Positions 21,714-22,831 of a stretch of 22,831 nucleotides of DNA are shown in pieces (the first letter of the stretch is position 1; each line of letters opens with the position of its first letter). The notes beneath the pieces are model-generated. The model was not told the DNA's origin and searched no databases. It saw only the letters and a program-made list of their open reading frames with translations. Source of the stretch: Bacillota bacterium (GTDB lineage: Bacteria; Bacillota; Desulfotomaculia; Desulfotomaculales; JAJYZD01); the NCBI GenBank assembly GCA_021800315.1, contig JAJYZD010000023.1:1-22831 (forward strand). The letters are read 5' to 3'. Position numbers and translations under genes: made by a program.

Positions 21714-21961
21714 AATTCCACCTCGCGAGGCAGTTCCGCGCTTCTTTCTAAATCGAGCTCGACACTACGAAGAGGTGACTCTCTGAAAAAGTCTGTTAAT
21801 CTTGTCCGGGGCTTAGTCAGACGCTGGTATTCTTCGAACGAAAGGAGAACCGCGGCAGGTTTCCCACGGACAGTTATAATTTGCGGTCCATCTTGAGCCC
21901 CTTGATTCACCAGTTGGCTCAAACGGTTTTTTGCTTCCTGAAGCTGCCATTTCATGCTCAT
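21710..21961 (-). CDS. Phd/YefM-type antitoxin of the VapC pair
   Basis: An 83-aa antitoxin with the Phd/YefM signature WQLQEAKNRLSQLVN followed by GPQIITVRGKPAAVLLSFEE. The C-terminal tail is charged (LDLERSAELPREVEL) and would bind the toxin. The ATG at 21961 is chosen because AAGG lies 6-7 nt upstream; a TTG at 21979 would add six residues, and an ATG at 21955 is also possible. It is the first gene of the pair and lies just downstream of a palindromic operator, so autorepression is likely. Confidence 0.9.
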   Translation of the reverse strand: MSMKWQLQEAKNRLSQLVNQGAQDGPQIITVRGKPAAVLLSFEEYQRLTKPRTRLTDFFRESPLRSVELDLERSAELPREVEL

Positions 21962-21981
21962 GACATCACCTTCTCTCAATC

Positions 21982-22000
21982 AATCTAGACTGTCTAGATT
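21982..22000. promoter_or_regulatory. Operator palindrome of the vapC module
   Basis: AATCTAGA (21982-21989) and TCTAGATT (21993-22000) form a perfect 8-bp inverted repeat around 3 nt. It lies directly after the -10 box and over the predicted transcription start, the typical place for antitoxin autorepression. Confidence 0.75.
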
Positions 22001-22029
22001 ATTATATCCAGCCGGCCCGGTTTTGTAAA
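22001..22029 (-). promoter_or_regulatory. Sigma-A promoter of the vapC module
   Basis: On the minus strand TTTACA (22024-22029) and TATAAT (22001-22006) are separated by 17 nt, close to consensus. Confidence 0.8.
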
Positions 22030-22136
22030 GGCCGTTTGCCACCCTGTCCGAAAGCGGCGGCGGGTTCCCGCCGGGCCCGGCCCTGGTGCCGCCGTCGCGG
22101 TTGCCCCCCGGACTTTCCGGCCATAATCTATACCGG

Positions 22137-22286
22137 GTGATTGACGTGGCCGACGTTGTCGTCTGGCGAAAGTGCCTGTTGTGCCGGCGGACGATGATCA
22201 GTGGTATCTTCGTTCGCGGCCGTTTGATCTGTACCGGTTGTGAAAGCCTTCTGGTGACCGTTCCTAGCAACGTAAGCGAACCCTAG
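22137..22286 (+). CDS. gin: Inhibitor of sigma-G, Gin (CsfB) family
   Basis: A small zinc-binding anti-sigma factor. The motif CLLCRRTMISGIFVRG, continuing RLICTGCESLL, shows the paired Cys-x2-Cys ... Cys-x2-Cys pattern and spacing of Gin/CsfB. In Bacillus this protein blocks early sigma-G activity in the forespore and sigma-E in the mother cell. Its position supports the call: csfB lies beyond bofA in Bacillus, and here it lies on the same side of bofA. GTG at 22137 or 22146 are the candidate starts, neither with a strong ribosome-binding site; a longer reading from 22086 is proline-rich and unlikely. No frameshift is seen. The family match is short, hence moderate confidence. Confidence 0.68.
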   Translation: MIDVADVVVWRKCLLCRRTMISGIFVRGRLICTGCESLLVTVPSNVSEP

Positions 22287-22731
22287 CATAGGGCACTAAT
22301 TACGCAGAGGGAGGAAGTCTTAGCGGAATGGCATAAGGCAGGACGCTTACACGTCGCCCCCGCCATCCGCAAAGTCCTCCGCCGTGATATTCCCACTGTC
22401 GTATACTGGTCCTTTGCTTTAGTTCGCCGCGTCGCCCCGACAATATCGGAAACCACTTGTTTTGTGACGTGAACGGCCTCGCCACCGCCGCGCCCGTATA
22501 GGACACGGCCTGCCGGTAGGCTTTGGTGCTTGTAAATTAATAATCTAACCGGATAAACGGAAGACGCTTTTTCACAAGATCGAATTGCCGTGTGAGCAGC
22601 CGGGGAAAATAGCGACATTCCATCGATATGGCTGATTCATGCTGGTCAGGGATGTAGTCCTTCTCATCGCTCACCGTAGCTACCCGTAACGCGGGTGGAC
22701 ACGCACCATGTAAATGTAGTACACTCTTATC
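22287..22731. other. Interval after gin without an assigned gene
   Basis: No gene can be supported. A plus-strand open stretch (about 22304-22470) reads AEWHKAGRLHVAPAIRKVL, followed by PTVVYWSFALVRRV. It looks protein-like but has no start or known family, and minus-strand readings are equally unconvincing. The composition is mixed and the region may be decayed mobile DNA. Confidence 0.4.
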
Positions 22732-22831
22732 ATGGGCAATTTATCTTTCTGCGAGAAACATTATTGTGGTCGGGCTTTCGGCGAGGCTGATCTGCAGCTC
22801 ATCCGGCAGGTCATTGCTCAACCGGAAGTGT
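22732..22831 (+). CDS. DUF4338-type protein, N-terminal part (runs off the window)
   Basis: Only the first 33 codons are present, beginning MGNLSFCEKHYCGRAFGEAD and continuing LQLIRQVIAQPEV. The pattern C-G-R-x-F-x-x-x-D-L-x-x-I-R-x-x-I is typical of the N-terminus of DUF4338 proteins, which are often carried by insertion sequences and, as DruA, by Druantia defence loci. The stretch here is too short to decide between these. No clear ribosome-binding site precedes the ATG. Confidence 0.5.
   Translation, partial: MGNLSFCEKHYCGRAFGEADLQLIRQVIAQPEV

Noticed and set aside
1..22831. CRISPR array
   Set aside because: No series of regularly spaced repeats of 23-40 nt was seen; the only long repeat has two copies 6.4 kb apart.

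Overview
The window looks like a chromosomal segment of a GC-rich, endospore-forming, strictly anaerobic Firmicute of the Clostridia. A Peptococcaceae-type organism (Pelotomaculum/Desulfotomaculum relatives) fits best; the genus is inferred, not proven. The evidence is the order tadA - tRNA-Ser x2 - large SRP RNA - dnaX - ebfC - recR - bofA - gin, which matches the Bacillus subtilis yaaJ-scr-dnaX-yaaK-recR-bofA-csfB neighbourhood. The sporulation genes bofA and gin, and two complete pyruvate/2-oxoacid:ferredoxin oxidoreductase systems, point the same way.

Positions 1-7050 are a decayed mobile zone. It holds an orphan MalT-like LuxR regulator, a complete IS1634-type insertion sequence with visible terminal inverted repeats, a small hypothetical protein beside that element, an IS110 transposase remnant with an in-frame TGA, and the C-terminal third of a tyrosine recombinase. 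A 26-nt direct repeat occurs at 100 and 6533, and the second copy abuts the broken recombinase. The recombinase remnant lies next to the 3' end of tRNA-Arg(CCT), so this is probably the edge of an old tRNA-borne integrated element.

Positions 7053-9041 hold two tRNA-Arg genes on the minus strand with their own promoter and terminator. They also hold two convergent toxin-antitoxin modules: Phd/YefM with RelE/ParE on plus, and HepT/MntA on minus.

Positions 9081-12881 are the conserved core: tadA, tRNA-Ser(CGA), tRNA-Ser(GGA), ffs, dnaX, ebfC and recR. A strong terminator closes it.

Positions 13028-20866 carry the energy-metabolism block. Single-polypeptide pyruvate:ferredoxin oxidoreductase (nifJ) sits between recR and bofA with its own promoter and a structured leader. 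After bofA comes an operon of a P-loop NTPase followed by alpha, TPP-binding beta, gamma and 2x[4Fe-4S] subunits of a second 2-oxoacid:ferredoxin oxidoreductase. Its promoter carries nested inverted repeats over the -35 box. Both enzyme systems would feed reduced ferredoxin and acyl-CoA into the same anaerobic metabolism.

Positions 20867-22831 hold an ISAs1-type transposase fragment, a VapC/Phd toxin-antitoxin pair with a perfect 19-bp operator palindrome, the sigma-G inhibitor gene gin, an unassigned stretch, and the first 33 codons of a DUF4338-type protein that runs off the window.

No CRISPR array, rRNA gene or intact prophage was seen. The most unusual features are the metabolic insertions inside the recR-bofA-gin sporulation neighbourhood, the NTPase-oxidoreductase operon with its candidate operator, and a probably leaderless IS1634 transposase mRNA.
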